From CAKSQL01 sp045649415 (lineage in GTDB: Bacteria > Bacillota > Clostridia > UBA1381), in NCBI GenBank assembly GCA_045649415.1, contig JAZRPY010000006.1, positions 1 to 64,000 on the forward strand: 64,000 bases of DNA. Reading direction: 5' to 3'. The position numbers and the translations under genes were made by a program. Within the stretch, counting starts at the first letter, position 1; each line of letters opens with the position of its first letter. Below are positions 50,859 through 58,918 of the stretch, one piece after another. The notes under the pieces are model-generated. The model was not told the DNA's origin and ran no database searches. It was given only the letters and a program-made list of their open reading frames with translations.

Positions 50859-53129
50859 ATGAAGGCATTAAGTGTTATTAAGAAAAAGCAGATAAGTCTG
50901 CCTCTTGTTGAGGAGGCAGTAAAGATGGTGTTGTTGTTTTTGGTGAGTAGAGCAACAATTTTAGGAGTCCATCCTTTTGGGATCGGACTCTGGGCAGCAG
51001 TTATGTCAAGGAGGAGTACATATTATGGAATTATCCCCATATTATTGGGAGTGCTATCGGCAAGGGGCGAGGTTTTAAAGTATATGCTTGCCATAGGACT
51101 ATATCTTATATACACTCAATTTCGTAAGAATAAGGCAGGGGATATGTTCTTTTGTGGAATATCCGTGGCAGTGAGTGGAGTGATTACCATTCTTTTTAAC
51201 AGTCAGTCTGTTATATATATGCTTGTGCCGATCCTTGAGGGGTTGTTGACCTGCTTTGGCTATGTTGTTGTCACTCGGTCCGAAAGATTTTATAAGTCCT
51301 ACAGGGGTTTTTTAAGAGCAAGTCAGGAGGAAATTATCTCGGTAGTGCTTTTATGCGGAATTTTATTGACAGGCTTTTCAGGGCTATACATAACAAACAA
51401 GCTTCAGGTTGGAATGGCGCTTGGCTTATATCTGATACTTTGTATTTCCAGATGCACAACTGTGGCTGTGGCAGGAAGCGTTGGATTGTGTCTTGGATTT
51501 GTATGCAGTTTAAATTCACCATACGCAATAGTTGTGATGGGAATTTCAGGAATAGGTGGAATTCTTGCCAACATACTAAAGGATTTTGGGAAATTAGGTT
51601 GTGTTGCAGGGTTTATGTTGGGTGGTGGTCTGTGCTTTTTATATGTGGGTGATGCCGGTAGTATGCCAATAAGCATATATGAGGAAATAGTGGCATCAAT
51701 TCTTTTTTTAGCCACTCCTAAAACTGTATTTTTAAAGTTTGAGTCGGTGATGGCAAAAACAATGAAGGCTCCCGACAGAGGCAAGGAGGGAAGAATAAAG
51801 GAATACATAGCCTCGGAATTAAAGATTCTTGCCAAAGCCTTTTCCTCGCTTTCTGAAGGTTGCATATCCCTTTCCAAAAAGGAGGAAAACATTGCTCAGG
51901 CAACGGATATGTTTGATATGGTAGCAGAAAGAGTGTGCAAGAAATGTTCTGATTGGGGAATGTGCTGGATTGACGGTTTTAATGATATGTATAGAAATAT
52001 GTTTGACATTTTAAATGTGATAGAAACCGAGGGAAACTGTGATATGAGAAATCTGCCACCTTTATTCAAGGGGAGATGCAGAAATTCGGAGAAATTTTTG
52101 TCAGAATTCAATCACCTATATGAGATATATAAGCAAAATGCCATATGGCAGGGTGAGGCAAATGAAGGACAGAATATGATGGCAAAGCAATACCACGAAA
52201 TTTCCAATCTCATAAAGGATATGTCGGAGGAATTGGAAACAGGTCTGTCTTTTATGGAGTCAGCAGAAGCAAAAATAGACAACGCCCTTGAAAAAGCAGG
52301 GCTATATGCAAAAGAGGTAAATGTTATTGAAAATTCCCGACACGAGCCTGAGGTTTATATTTCATCAGGCTTTGCCGCCGAGCCTGAATTTTTGGAGGAG
52401 GTTGTGTCGGAGGCGTTGGGAATGTCTATGAAAATCGAGGAGCATTCCTCCTCAACTAAGCTTGTGGCACACAACAGATTTTCAGTTGAATATGCAGTTT
52501 GTCAGCATTCGGGAGCAGGGGAACAGATGTGTGGAGATACTGTGATGCAATTTGATACTGAGGACAACAAATTCTGTGTTTTATTATGCGATGGAATGGG
52601 CGAGGGAGATGAGGCAAGCAAGGAAAGTAGGCTCACTGCCAGTCTTTTTCAGGACTTTTTAAGAGCAGGCTTTATAAAGGATACTGCAGTTAAAATTGTG
52701 AATTCAACTCTGGCAATGAAGGCAGGGAGAGAAAACTTTTCCACAGTAGATTTGACGGAAATTGATTTGAGAACGGGAAATGCAGAGTTCTTAAAGGTGG
52801 GTGCTGCCGAGAGCTTTGTGAAAAGAGGGGATAATGTGGAAATAATTTCGGCGTTGTCAATGCCCGTGGGGATTTTGGAGGATGTGAATGCCCCTGTGAT
52901 AAAGAAGGGACTTTGTGAAGGTGATGTGATTGTTATGATTTCCGACGGAATAAGTGACACAGATTTAGGAGAAATGAAGGGGAATGGAATAGCAAGAGTT
53001 ATGAGAGAATATAACGAAAATATGCAGGAGCTTGCCGATGCAGTTTTAAAGGGTGCAAGGGAAAAGGCATATCCAAAGCCCTGTGACGATATGACAGTGG
53101 TTGCATTAAAATTAAAAAAAGCAGTATAA
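50859..53129 (+). CDS. spoIIE: Stage II sporulation phosphatase SpoIIE
   Basis: SpoIIE dephosphorylates SpoIIAA to activate sigma-F in the forespore. The 756-aa protein has about ten membrane segments over residues about 20-290, a central regulatory region with a cysteine pair (CKKCSDWGMCW), and a C-terminal PP2C phosphatase domain (about residues 540-756; VLLCDGMGEGDEASKES, MSVGILED-type loop and SDGISD). RBS AAAGGAGG upstream of the ATG. Single gene with a strong terminator. Confidence 0.96.
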   Translation: MKALSVIKKKQISLPLVEEAVKMVLLFLVSRATILGVHPFGIGLWAAVMSRRSTYYGIIPILLGVLSARGEVLKYMLAIGLYLIYTQFRKNKAGDMFFCGISVAVSGVITILFNSQSVIYMLVPILEGLLTCFGYVVVTRSERFYKSYRGFLRASQEEIISVVLLCGILLTGFSGLYITNKLQVGMALGLYLILCISRCTTVAVAGSVGLCLGFVCSLNSPYAIVVMGISGIGGILANILKDFGKLGCVAGFMLGGGLCFLYVGDAGSMPISIYEEIVASILFLATPKTVFLKFESVMAKTMKAPDRGKEGRIKEYIASELKILAKAFSSLSEGCISLSKKEENIAQATDMFDMVAERVCKKCSDWGMCWIDGFNDMYRNMFDILNVIETEGNCDMRNLPPLFKGRCRNSEKFLSEFNHLYEIYKQNAIWQGEANEGQNMMAKQYHEISNLIKDMSEELETGLSFMESAEAKIDNALEKAGLYAKEVNVIENSRHEPEVYISSGFAAEPEFLEEVVSEALGMSMKIEEHSSSTKLVAHNRFSVEYAVCQHSGAGEQMCGDTVMQFDTEDNKFCVLLCDGMGEGDEASKESRLTASLFQDFLRAGFIKDTAVKIVNSTLAMKAGRENFSTVDLTEIDLRTGNAEFLKVGAAESFVKRGDNVEIISALSMPVGILEDVNAPVIKKGLCEGDVIVMISDGISDTDLGEMKGNGIARVMREYNENMQELADAVLKGAREKAYPKPCDDMTVVALKLKKAV

Positions 53130-53167
53130 AAAATGGATGACCTCAATTTTTGAGGTCATCCATTTTA
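53129..53167. terminator. Bidirectional terminator after spoIIE
   Basis: AAAATGGATGACCTCA and TGAGGTCATCCATTTT pair around ATTTT; the convergent gene ends at 53173. Confidence 0.85.
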
Positions 53168-53172
53168 ATGTC

Positions 53173-53919
53173 TTATTCATTTATGTCCTTAATAATTGCG
53201 CCCGATATTTTCTCCACTGTCCTTATTGGTGAATCCTTGGCAGTGCCCCATTCCATATCTTTGTTGCGATAGTCGAATTTTAAGGTGAATTTGTGTATAT
53301 CCTCCTGAATTCTTTTAAGCTGAGAGATTTCTTTTTTCAAAAGCCCTGATATAAATGCTTTTGCATCCTCGCCCTTTAATTCCTTGTTGGCGGAGAACAG
53401 AAGCTCCTTCAAGTGTGGCAGACACACTCCTTTTGAGTTATCAAATTTCTCCTTAAAGTTAGGCTCTTTTTTCCATAAATAAAATAAAATCTCAATATAT
53501 CTTGACATTGTGTGGTTGATTTTGTCACAAATTAGGCAGGAGTCCTCCGTATCTTTGAGAAAACTCAAAAGCTCATCTAAGTTTCTATCCTGAGAATCCT
53601 TTTTAAAGAGTTTGCGACTATTTTTTTTGTCGGCCACCTTTTTTGCCACCTTATCAAGCTGTGAACGAAGCTCTTCTAAATGGGTATCCAGAACCAATGC
53701 AAGAGGCAACTTATTGGGCATGGACATAAGCATGGAGTAGTGCTTGTTGCAAAAGCCTTTTTCGTTTGATTCAATTCTAAAATCAGGCTCCATCATAGCA
53801 GCACCGAGAGTGTATTCCACAGCCTCGTTTTCAAGCTTTGTTTTTAAATAGCATAATGGACACTCACAATCGGCTTCATATACCTCATTCAATGGAATAG
53901 TGTATATAGTTTCCTTCAT
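53173..53919 (-). CDS. Conserved hypothetical protein (DUF6062-like), duplicated CxxC/CxxH
   Basis: 248 aa from ATG 53919 with AAAGGTG upstream (an earlier in-frame GTG is less likely). The sequence carries two similar halves: CECPLC then GFCNKH in the first, and DSCLICD then GVCLPH in the second, each a CxxC plus a CxxH about 40-60 residues apart, suggesting two metal (probably zinc) sites. It is otherwise helical and charged, with no signal peptide. I recognise the pattern as the DUF6062 type but no function is known. Convergent with spoIIE, divergent from pckA. Confidence 0.7.
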   Translation of the reverse strand: MKETIYTIPLNEVYEADCECPLCYLKTKLENEAVEYTLGAAMMEPDFRIESNEKGFCNKHYSMLMSMPNKLPLALVLDTHLEELRSQLDKVAKKVADKKNSRKLFKKDSQDRNLDELLSFLKDTEDSCLICDKINHTMSRYIEILFYLWKKEPNFKEKFDNSKGVCLPHLKELLFSANKELKGEDAKAFISGLLKKEISQLKRIQEDIHKFTLKFDYRNKDMEWGTAKDSPIRTVEKISGAIIKDINE

Positions 53920-54157
53920 ATTTATCACCTTTAATATATATTCTAAAAGGAATATTTTTTTTTGTTTTGTGCATTATTATTATATATCAAACAAAAAAAC
54001 CTGTCAATTACTAACTAATGAATAAATTTGTGAATTTTTAGTTAAAACACTTTTAATTTGGAAAAATATATGATATACTTTATTATGGAGTGGAATAGTA
54101 TTCAAACATTGTTAAACATTTCACATTATAAGAAATTAAAGAATTGGAGGAATAAAA

Positions 54158-55927
54158 ATGACAAACAATAAGGCAGTAAATAAATGGTTAAACGAAATGG
54201 TTGAGCTATGTAAGCCTGAGGAAATTGTATGGATTGATGGTAGCGAGGCTCAACTTGAGGAATTGAGAGCTGAAAGTGTTAGAACAGGTGAATTGATAAT
54301 GTTAAATCAGGAAAAGCTTCCTGGTTGCTATTATCACAGAACTGCTCCCAATGATGTTGCTCGTGTTGAGGATAGAACCTTTATCTGTACTCCAACAAAG
54401 GAGGAGGCAGGCCCAATAAACAACTGGATGGAGCCTTCCGAAATGTATGCAAAGCTAAGTGCTTTGTATGATGGCTCAATGAAGAGCAGAACAATGTATG
54501 TTATCCCATATTCAATGGGTCCTGTTGGCTCACCATTCTCAAAGATTGGTATTGAGTTGACCGACAGTATCTATGTTGTTCTTAATATGGCTATTATGAC
54601 AAGAGTGGGCAAGAAGGTTATCGACCAGCTTGGTGACAGCGATGATTTCGTTAAGTGTTTGCACGCAAAGAAGGATGTAAATCCTGACGAAAGATATATT
54701 GTTCACTTCCCTCAGGATGCAACTATCTGGTCAATCAACTCTGCTTACGGCGGAAATGTTTTGTTGGGCAAGAAGTGCTTCGCATTGAGAATTGCTTCAT
54801 ATCTTGGTAAGCAAGAGGGTTGGATGGCAGAGCATATGTTGATCTTAGGTCTTGAAAATCCAAAGGGTGAGGTTAAGTATATCTGTGCTGCATTCCCATC
54901 AGCTTGTGGAAAGACTAACCTTGCAATGCTTATCCCACCTGAATATTTAAAGGATAAGGGATATAAGGTATGGACCGTTGGTGACGATATTGCATGGATT
55001 AGAAAAGGTCCTGACGGAAGACTATATGCAATCAACCCTGAATCAGGCTTCTTTGGTGTTGCACCAGGCACAAGTGAGAAAACTAACTTTAATGCCCTTG
55101 CAGCAACTAAGAAGGACACAATCTTCACAAATGTTGCTATCAATAATGACGATAACACTGTATGGTGGGAAGGACTTGACAAGAATCCTCCTGAGAATTG
55201 TACAGAGTGGAAGGGTAGCCAGGTTAATGGTAAGACCTTTGAAGAAAAGCTTGCTCATCCTAACTCAAGATTCACAGCTCCTGCTAAGAATTGTCCTTGT
55301 ATTTCCAAGGAGTTTGAAAATCCACAGGGTGTGCCCATCAGCGCAATCGTATTTGGTGGAAGAAGAGCAAAAACTGCTCCATTGGTATATCAGGCAAGAG
55401 ATTGGGAGCATGGCGTGTTTGTTGGTGCAACTATGGCATCTGAAACAACTGCAGCAGCTGCAGGCGCAGTTGGTGTTGTAAGGCGTGACCCAATGGCTAT
55501 GAAGCCATTTGTTGGCTACAATATGGCTGATTACTTTGAGCACTGGTTAGAAATCGGTAAAACATTAGATCCTGAAAAAGCACCAAAGATTTTCCATGTT
55601 AACTGGTTCAGACAGGACGACGAGGGTAACTTTATGTGGCCTGGTTTTGGCGACAATATGAGAGTATTGTTGTGGATATTGGATCGTTGCGAAGGCAAGG
55701 CAGATGCAGTTGAAAGTCCAATCGGATACCTACCAACACCTGAGGATATCGATATCACAAATCTTAATATGGATATGGATGTTTTAAAGGAGCTTCTCAC
55801 AGTTGATAAGAATGTATGGCTTGAGGATGTTGAGGATGCAAAGAAATACTTTGCACAGTTTGGTGACAGACTACCAAAGGAAATCAGCAAGCAATTGTCA
55901 ATTTTAGAGGAAAACTTGAATAAGTAA
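54158..55927 (+). CDS. pckA: Phosphoenolpyruvate carboxykinase (GTP)
   Basis: 589 aa; the GTP-dependent (not ATP) enzyme interconverts oxaloacetate and PEP. Motifs: FPSACGKTNLAM (P-loop), the 'kinase-2'-like WTVGDDIAWI, and NPESGFFGVAPGT. Early in the protein is LPGCYYHRTAPNDVARVEDRT, characteristic of the GTP family. RBS TTGGAGG. The upstream gap (53929-54157) has TATACT at 54074-54079 with a weak -35. In a fermenting Clostridium it may run in the PEP-carboxylating direction toward C4 acids, fitting the fumarase subunit nearby. Confidence 0.95.
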   Translation: MTNNKAVNKWLNEMVELCKPEEIVWIDGSEAQLEELRAESVRTGELIMLNQEKLPGCYYHRTAPNDVARVEDRTFICTPTKEEAGPINNWMEPSEMYAKLSALYDGSMKSRTMYVIPYSMGPVGSPFSKIGIELTDSIYVVLNMAIMTRVGKKVIDQLGDSDDFVKCLHAKKDVNPDERYIVHFPQDATIWSINSAYGGNVLLGKKCFALRIASYLGKQEGWMAEHMLILGLENPKGEVKYICAAFPSACGKTNLAMLIPPEYLKDKGYKVWTVGDDIAWIRKGPDGRLYAINPESGFFGVAPGTSEKTNFNALAATKKDTIFTNVAINNDDNTVWWEGLDKNPPENCTEWKGSQVNGKTFEEKLAHPNSRFTAPAKNCPCISKEFENPQGVPISAIVFGGRRAKTAPLVYQARDWEHGVFVGATMASETTAAAAGAVGVVRRDPMAMKPFVGYNMADYFEHWLEIGKTLDPEKAPKIFHVNWFRQDDEGNFMWPGFGDNMRVLLWILDRCEGKADAVESPIGYLPTPEDIDITNLNMDMDVLKELLTVDKNVWLEDVEDAKKYFAQFGDRLPKEISKQLSILEENLNK

Positions 55928-55936
55928 CTAAAAAGC

Positions 55937-55970
55937 GAGAGTCTGTGGTTTTCACAGACTCTCATTTTAT
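55937..55970 (+). terminator. Terminator after pckA
   Basis: GAGAGTCTGTG and CACAGACTCTC pair around GTTTT..., followed by ATTTTATT. Its 3' end lies next to the HAD gene's leader. Confidence 0.8.
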
Positions 55971-55993
55971 TGGAGTATAAGGGGAGTTTTAAA

Positions 55994-57019
55994 ATGTATC
56001 AATTAAGAGAATTTTTAAATAGATATGATACAATTATATTTGATATGGACGGGGTTATCACAAAGGAAGAACAGTATTGGGATGTGGCAGCCCTGACAGT
56101 GATGGAATTTATCAACTCAGACAGGTACTGTGGTAAGGAAAAAATAAATGTGTCGGAAATGGAAGACAGTGTAAAGGAAATAAGAAACAAAGTGTTCCAT
56201 AATGATGACATAATACATATTCTTAAAAACAAGGGAATGAATAATAATTGGGATTTGGCATATGTAGTATTTACCTATTTGATTTTCAGTGATTGTGATT
56301 TTGAGAAGTTGTATGAGAGTATAACCGAACTTCCTGATGATATTATAAAGGTTTATGATAATGTTGAAAAAAAGCTTTCCGAAAGATTTAAAAACGAGGA
56401 CTGCAGGCGAAATGGTAAGCTTTGGATGACGATGAAAAACATTTTTCAGGAGTGGTTCTTAGGTGACGAGCTATTTAGAAAAACCTATGGTAATGAGCCT
56501 GTAACTTGTGGGAAAAAAGGACTTTGCTATAATGAAGAGCCTATAATTGATGGGGTGAAGCTAAAGGAAATATTCAGGCTTTTGAAAAATGACAATAAAC
56601 GACTCTGTATTGCAACAGGCAGACCAAAAGCCGAGGCGTTGCCTGCTTTAGAAAAATTTGGAATATTGGAGTATATTGACACAGACTCCCTCATATGCTA
56701 TGATTTTGTTGAGAATGCAGAAAAAATTTCTTGCAAAACACTCACCAAGCCACATCCGTATATGTTTCTAAAGGCATATTTTAAAAAGGATTATTCTGAT
56801 GAAATGCTTGCGTTTGGGAAATATCCAAGGGAGGAAATTAAAAATGTGCTTGCAGTTGGTGATGCAGGAGCAGATATATTTGCATCCCATGGCGCAGGAA
56901 TGGATTTTTGCGCAGTGTTAACAGGAATATCGAAAGAGAAGGCGAGAGGATTTTTTGAGAAGGAAGGCTCAGAGTATATCCTGAATAGTCTTGAGGATTT
57001 TTTAAAGGACGGAAATTGA
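55994..57019 (+). CDS. HAD-family hydrolase of unknown substrate
   Basis: The ATG at 55994 has AAGGGGAG 8 bases upstream; an in-frame upstream start would overlap the terminator. The 341-aa protein has the HAD nucleophile motif IIFDMDGVITKEEQYW at residues 12-27, a large helical cap (about 30-190), then LCIATGRPKAEALPAL (motif II), the Lys in TKPHPYMFLKA (motif III) and VGDAGADIFASHGAG (motif IV). The cap is unusual in size. It ends 1 base before the fumarase subunit, so the two are probably coexpressed. Confidence 0.85.
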   Translation: MYQLREFLNRYDTIIFDMDGVITKEEQYWDVAALTVMEFINSDRYCGKEKINVSEMEDSVKEIRNKVFHNDDIIHILKNKGMNNNWDLAYVVFTYLIFSDCDFEKLYESITELPDDIIKVYDNVEKKLSERFKNEDCRRNGKLWMTMKNIFQEWFLGDELFRKTYGNEPVTCGKKGLCYNEEPIIDGVKLKEIFRLLKNDNKRLCIATGRPKAEALPALEKFGILEYIDTDSLICYDFVENAEKISCKTLTKPHPYMFLKAYFKKDYSDEMLAFGKYPREEIKNVLAVGDAGADIFASHGAGMDFCAVLTGISKEKARGFFEKEGSEYILNSLEDFLKDGN

Positions 57020-57020
57020 T

Positions 57021-57563
57021 ATGGAAATTAGATTAACCCTTCCCCTTAAAAAAGAGGAAAGAGAAAAGCTTAGGGCAGGGGATAGAGTGCTGCTATCAGG
57101 TGTGCTTTACACTGCAAGAGATGCTGCCCATGAAAGAATGTATAACAACTTTGAAAAAGGTCTGCCCATAGACATAAAGGATCAGGTTATTTATTATGCA
57201 GGACCTTGCCCTGCAAAGCCTGGAGAGGTGATAGGCTCCTGTGGACCAACCACCTCAGGAAGAATGGATGCCTACACTCCACTATTATTAGATGCAGGTC
57301 TTGGCGGAATGATTGGTAAGGGGGCAAGGAAAGAAGAGGTTATAGACGCTATAAAGAGGAATAAATGTGTGTATTTTGCTGCTATTGGTGGTGCAGGTGC
57401 ATTGATTGCACAATGTATCAAAAAAGCAGAGGTTGTGGCTTATGACGACTTAGGCACAGAAGCAATAAGACGACTTGAGGTCGAGGATTTTCCTGTGACT
57501 GTTCTTGTGGATGCAGTGGGAAATGATTTATATGAGATAGGACAGAGGGAATATAGGAAATAG
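57021..57563 (+). CDS. Class I fumarase/tartrate dehydratase beta subunit
   Basis: 180 aa matching the C-terminal (beta) subunit of iron-sulfur fumarase or L(+)-tartrate dehydratase: GPCPAKPGEVIGSCGPTTSG and AGLGGMIGKG. It should pair with an alpha subunit bearing the 4Fe-4S cysteines to hydrate fumarate. No alpha subunit is in this window; the upstream neighbour is the HAD hydrolase, which does not look like one. Whether the partner is elsewhere cannot be seen. Confidence 0.9.
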   Translation: MEIRLTLPLKKEEREKLRAGDRVLLSGVLYTARDAAHERMYNNFEKGLPIDIKDQVIYYAGPCPAKPGEVIGSCGPTTSGRMDAYTPLLLDAGLGGMIGKGARKEEVIDAIKRNKCVYFAAIGGAGALIAQCIKKAEVVAYDDLGTEAIRRLEVEDFPVTVLVDAVGNDLYEIGQREYRK

Positions 57564-57645
57564 CTTGAAAAAATGGAAAGACAGATAAAAACCGAGTAGG
57601 GAAAATATGTGGTAAAAAACGATAATATAGAGTGGTTGAATAGTC

Positions 57646-57794
57646 TTATTTGTCAAGGGGAAAGGCACTGCCATTCTGCGAACGGGGATGTCCTATAAAT
57701 ATTTCAATGGGACATCTTTTACATTCCAGATAAGCATATCCTTTGGAGAAGCAGTAATTGCCTAGCTTCTGTTTTCATAGTCTTCATCTTCCGG
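57646..57794 (-). pseudogene. Decayed remnant of a small Cys-containing protein gene
   Basis: Within a 350-base stretch with no intact gene, the minus strand encodes PEDEDYEN (57771-57794) and, after a one-base frame change, KLGNYCFSKGYAYLECKRCP and IFIGHPRSQNG to a TAA at 57646. The GNYC / CKRCP segment looks like coding sequence with a metal-type cysteine pair rather than random DNA, but there is no start codon or RBS in frame. The family is not recognised. Confidence 0.3.
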
Positions 57795-57883
57795 TTGTTA
57801 AACTTTTGATTATAATATATCATATAGAAGGTGTGGAGTCGGCTCAACATAGAAATGGTAAAAATTTTAAAATATAGAGATAT

Positions 57884-57916
57884 AAAAAAAGCTTGTTTTG
57901 ATACAAGCTTTTTTTA
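57884..57916 (-). terminator. Terminator of the XRE gene
   Basis: AAAAAAAGCTTG and CAAGCTTTTTTT pair around a TTTTGATA loop, with a T tract on each strand. It overlaps the XRE stop. Confidence 0.8.
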
Positions 57917-58207
57917 AAGATTAGATAGTTCAAATTGTTCGATTATGGAATTAACTATTGAAACCTGCTCAGGAGTTAATTTTGAGATGTCAATAGTTTG
58001 GTTTCGATTCACACCAAGAAGATATTCCATAGATACATTAAACTGGTAAGATAGCTTAACTAGTACATTTAAGCTTGGTAGTCTTTCCTGATTTTCATAG
58101 GCGCTTATTATAGACTTGTTAACACCTATCCGACCTGCAAGCTCTGTTTGGCTAATCCCTCTTTCGACTCTTAATCTTTTCAAGTTATCTGAAAATTCAG
58201 CTTTCAT
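57914..58207 (-). CDS. XRE-family transcriptional regulator
   Basis: The start ATG 58207 is preferred to an in-frame TTG nine bases upstream because AAAAGGAGTTG precedes it. The 97-aa product has a Cro/CI helix-turn-helix at about residues 7-60 (LKRLRVERGISQTELAGRIG, NKSIISAYENQERLPSL) and a short C-terminal helix. It may repress its own transcription or that of the divergent membrane protein gene, whose promoter lies between them. Confidence 0.85.
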   Translation of the reverse strand: MKAEFSDNLKRLRVERGISQTELAGRIGVNKSIISAYENQERLPSLNVLVKLSYQFNVSMEYLLGVNRNQTIDISKLTPEQVSIVNSIIEQFELSNL

Positions 58208-58265
58208 TTTAATCAACTCCTTTTTTTATATTATAGTATTTTAATCTACAATAGGTAAATTTTCG

Positions 58266-58294
58266 TTGACAAATAGTGGAATGACTGATATAAT
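58266..58294 (+). promoter_or_regulatory. Consensus promoter of the divergent membrane-protein gene
   Basis: TTGACA, 17 bases, TATAAT in the 92-base gap between the XRE and membrane-protein genes. A perfect promoter beside a repressor gene suggests XRE control. Confidence 0.75.
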
Positions 58295-58320
58295 CATTAG
58301 TGTTAAGAGGAGTGGTATAT

Positions 58321-58872
58321 GTGTGTATTATAGGAATAGTAATATTTATTATGAGTATATTTATAATGAATAATGCTGACAACAAAAATATTTATATAGC
58401 AGGAATCATATTGATGCTTGTGGGGATAATTTTTGTAATTCTTGGATTAACTAATATAGATAGAATGAGGATGAAGCAAATAAGAAACAAGGCCATAATA
58501 AAAAAGATAATAAAAAAAAGATATGGCAAGCTTAATCCGTCAATAACACTCTCTGATAATTTTTTAATTGATGCTGACAATAAATTTTTTATAGATAATA
58601 AAAGGTTGATATCCTTTGATAACATTAGGCGTATCACAATTATGGAAGAGGAAAAGCCAGATAAAGATGATTTAAAAAAATGGAAAAAGGAAAAATATTT
58701 TAATGTTGATAACCTCTGCACAGTTAAGACGGGGAGGACGATAGTATATATAGAATATATGAGTAAGAACGATAAAAAAGTGACCAGAGTTTTTAAATAC
58801 AATGAAAATGATATAATTATAGAAAAAATTAAAAATTTAAAAGGAATTATTGGAGAAAAAATTTATATGTAA
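58321..58872 (+). CDS. Hypothetical two-helix membrane protein (183 aa)
   Basis: The start is taken at GTG 58321 (AAGAGG about 10 bases upstream); an earlier in-frame GTG would start inside the ribosome site. Two hydrophobic segments at about residues 4-18 and 26-45 are followed by a lysine-rich cytoplasmic part (KIIKKRYGKLNPSI) with a beta-like, PH-domain-like region. No family recognised. A/T-rich codons such as ATA are more frequent than in its neighbours. Pairs with the divergent XRE gene. Confidence 0.65.
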   Translation: MCIIGIVIFIMSIFIMNNADNKNIYIAGIILMLVGIIFVILGLTNIDRMRMKQIRNKAIIKKIIKKRYGKLNPSITLSDNFLIDADNKFFIDNKRLISFDNIRRITIMEEEKPDKDDLKKWKKEKYFNVDNLCTVKTGRTIVYIEYMSKNDKKVTRVFKYNENDIIIEKIKNLKGIIGEKIYM

Positions 58873-58906
58873 AAAAAGAGCTTGCAAAATTTTGCAAGCT
58901 CTTTTA
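58871..58906. terminator. Bidirectional terminator between the membrane-protein gene and tuf
   Basis: AAAAGAGCTTGCAAAA pairs perfectly with TTTTGCAAGCTCTTTT, with T/A tails on both sides. Confidence 0.85.
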
Positions 58907-58918
58907 GTATGCTATAAA

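Noticed and set aside
54978..55481. 167-codon plus-strand frame inside pckA
   Set aside because: Out of frame with a well-supported PEP carboxykinase gene; the product looks like random coding shadow.
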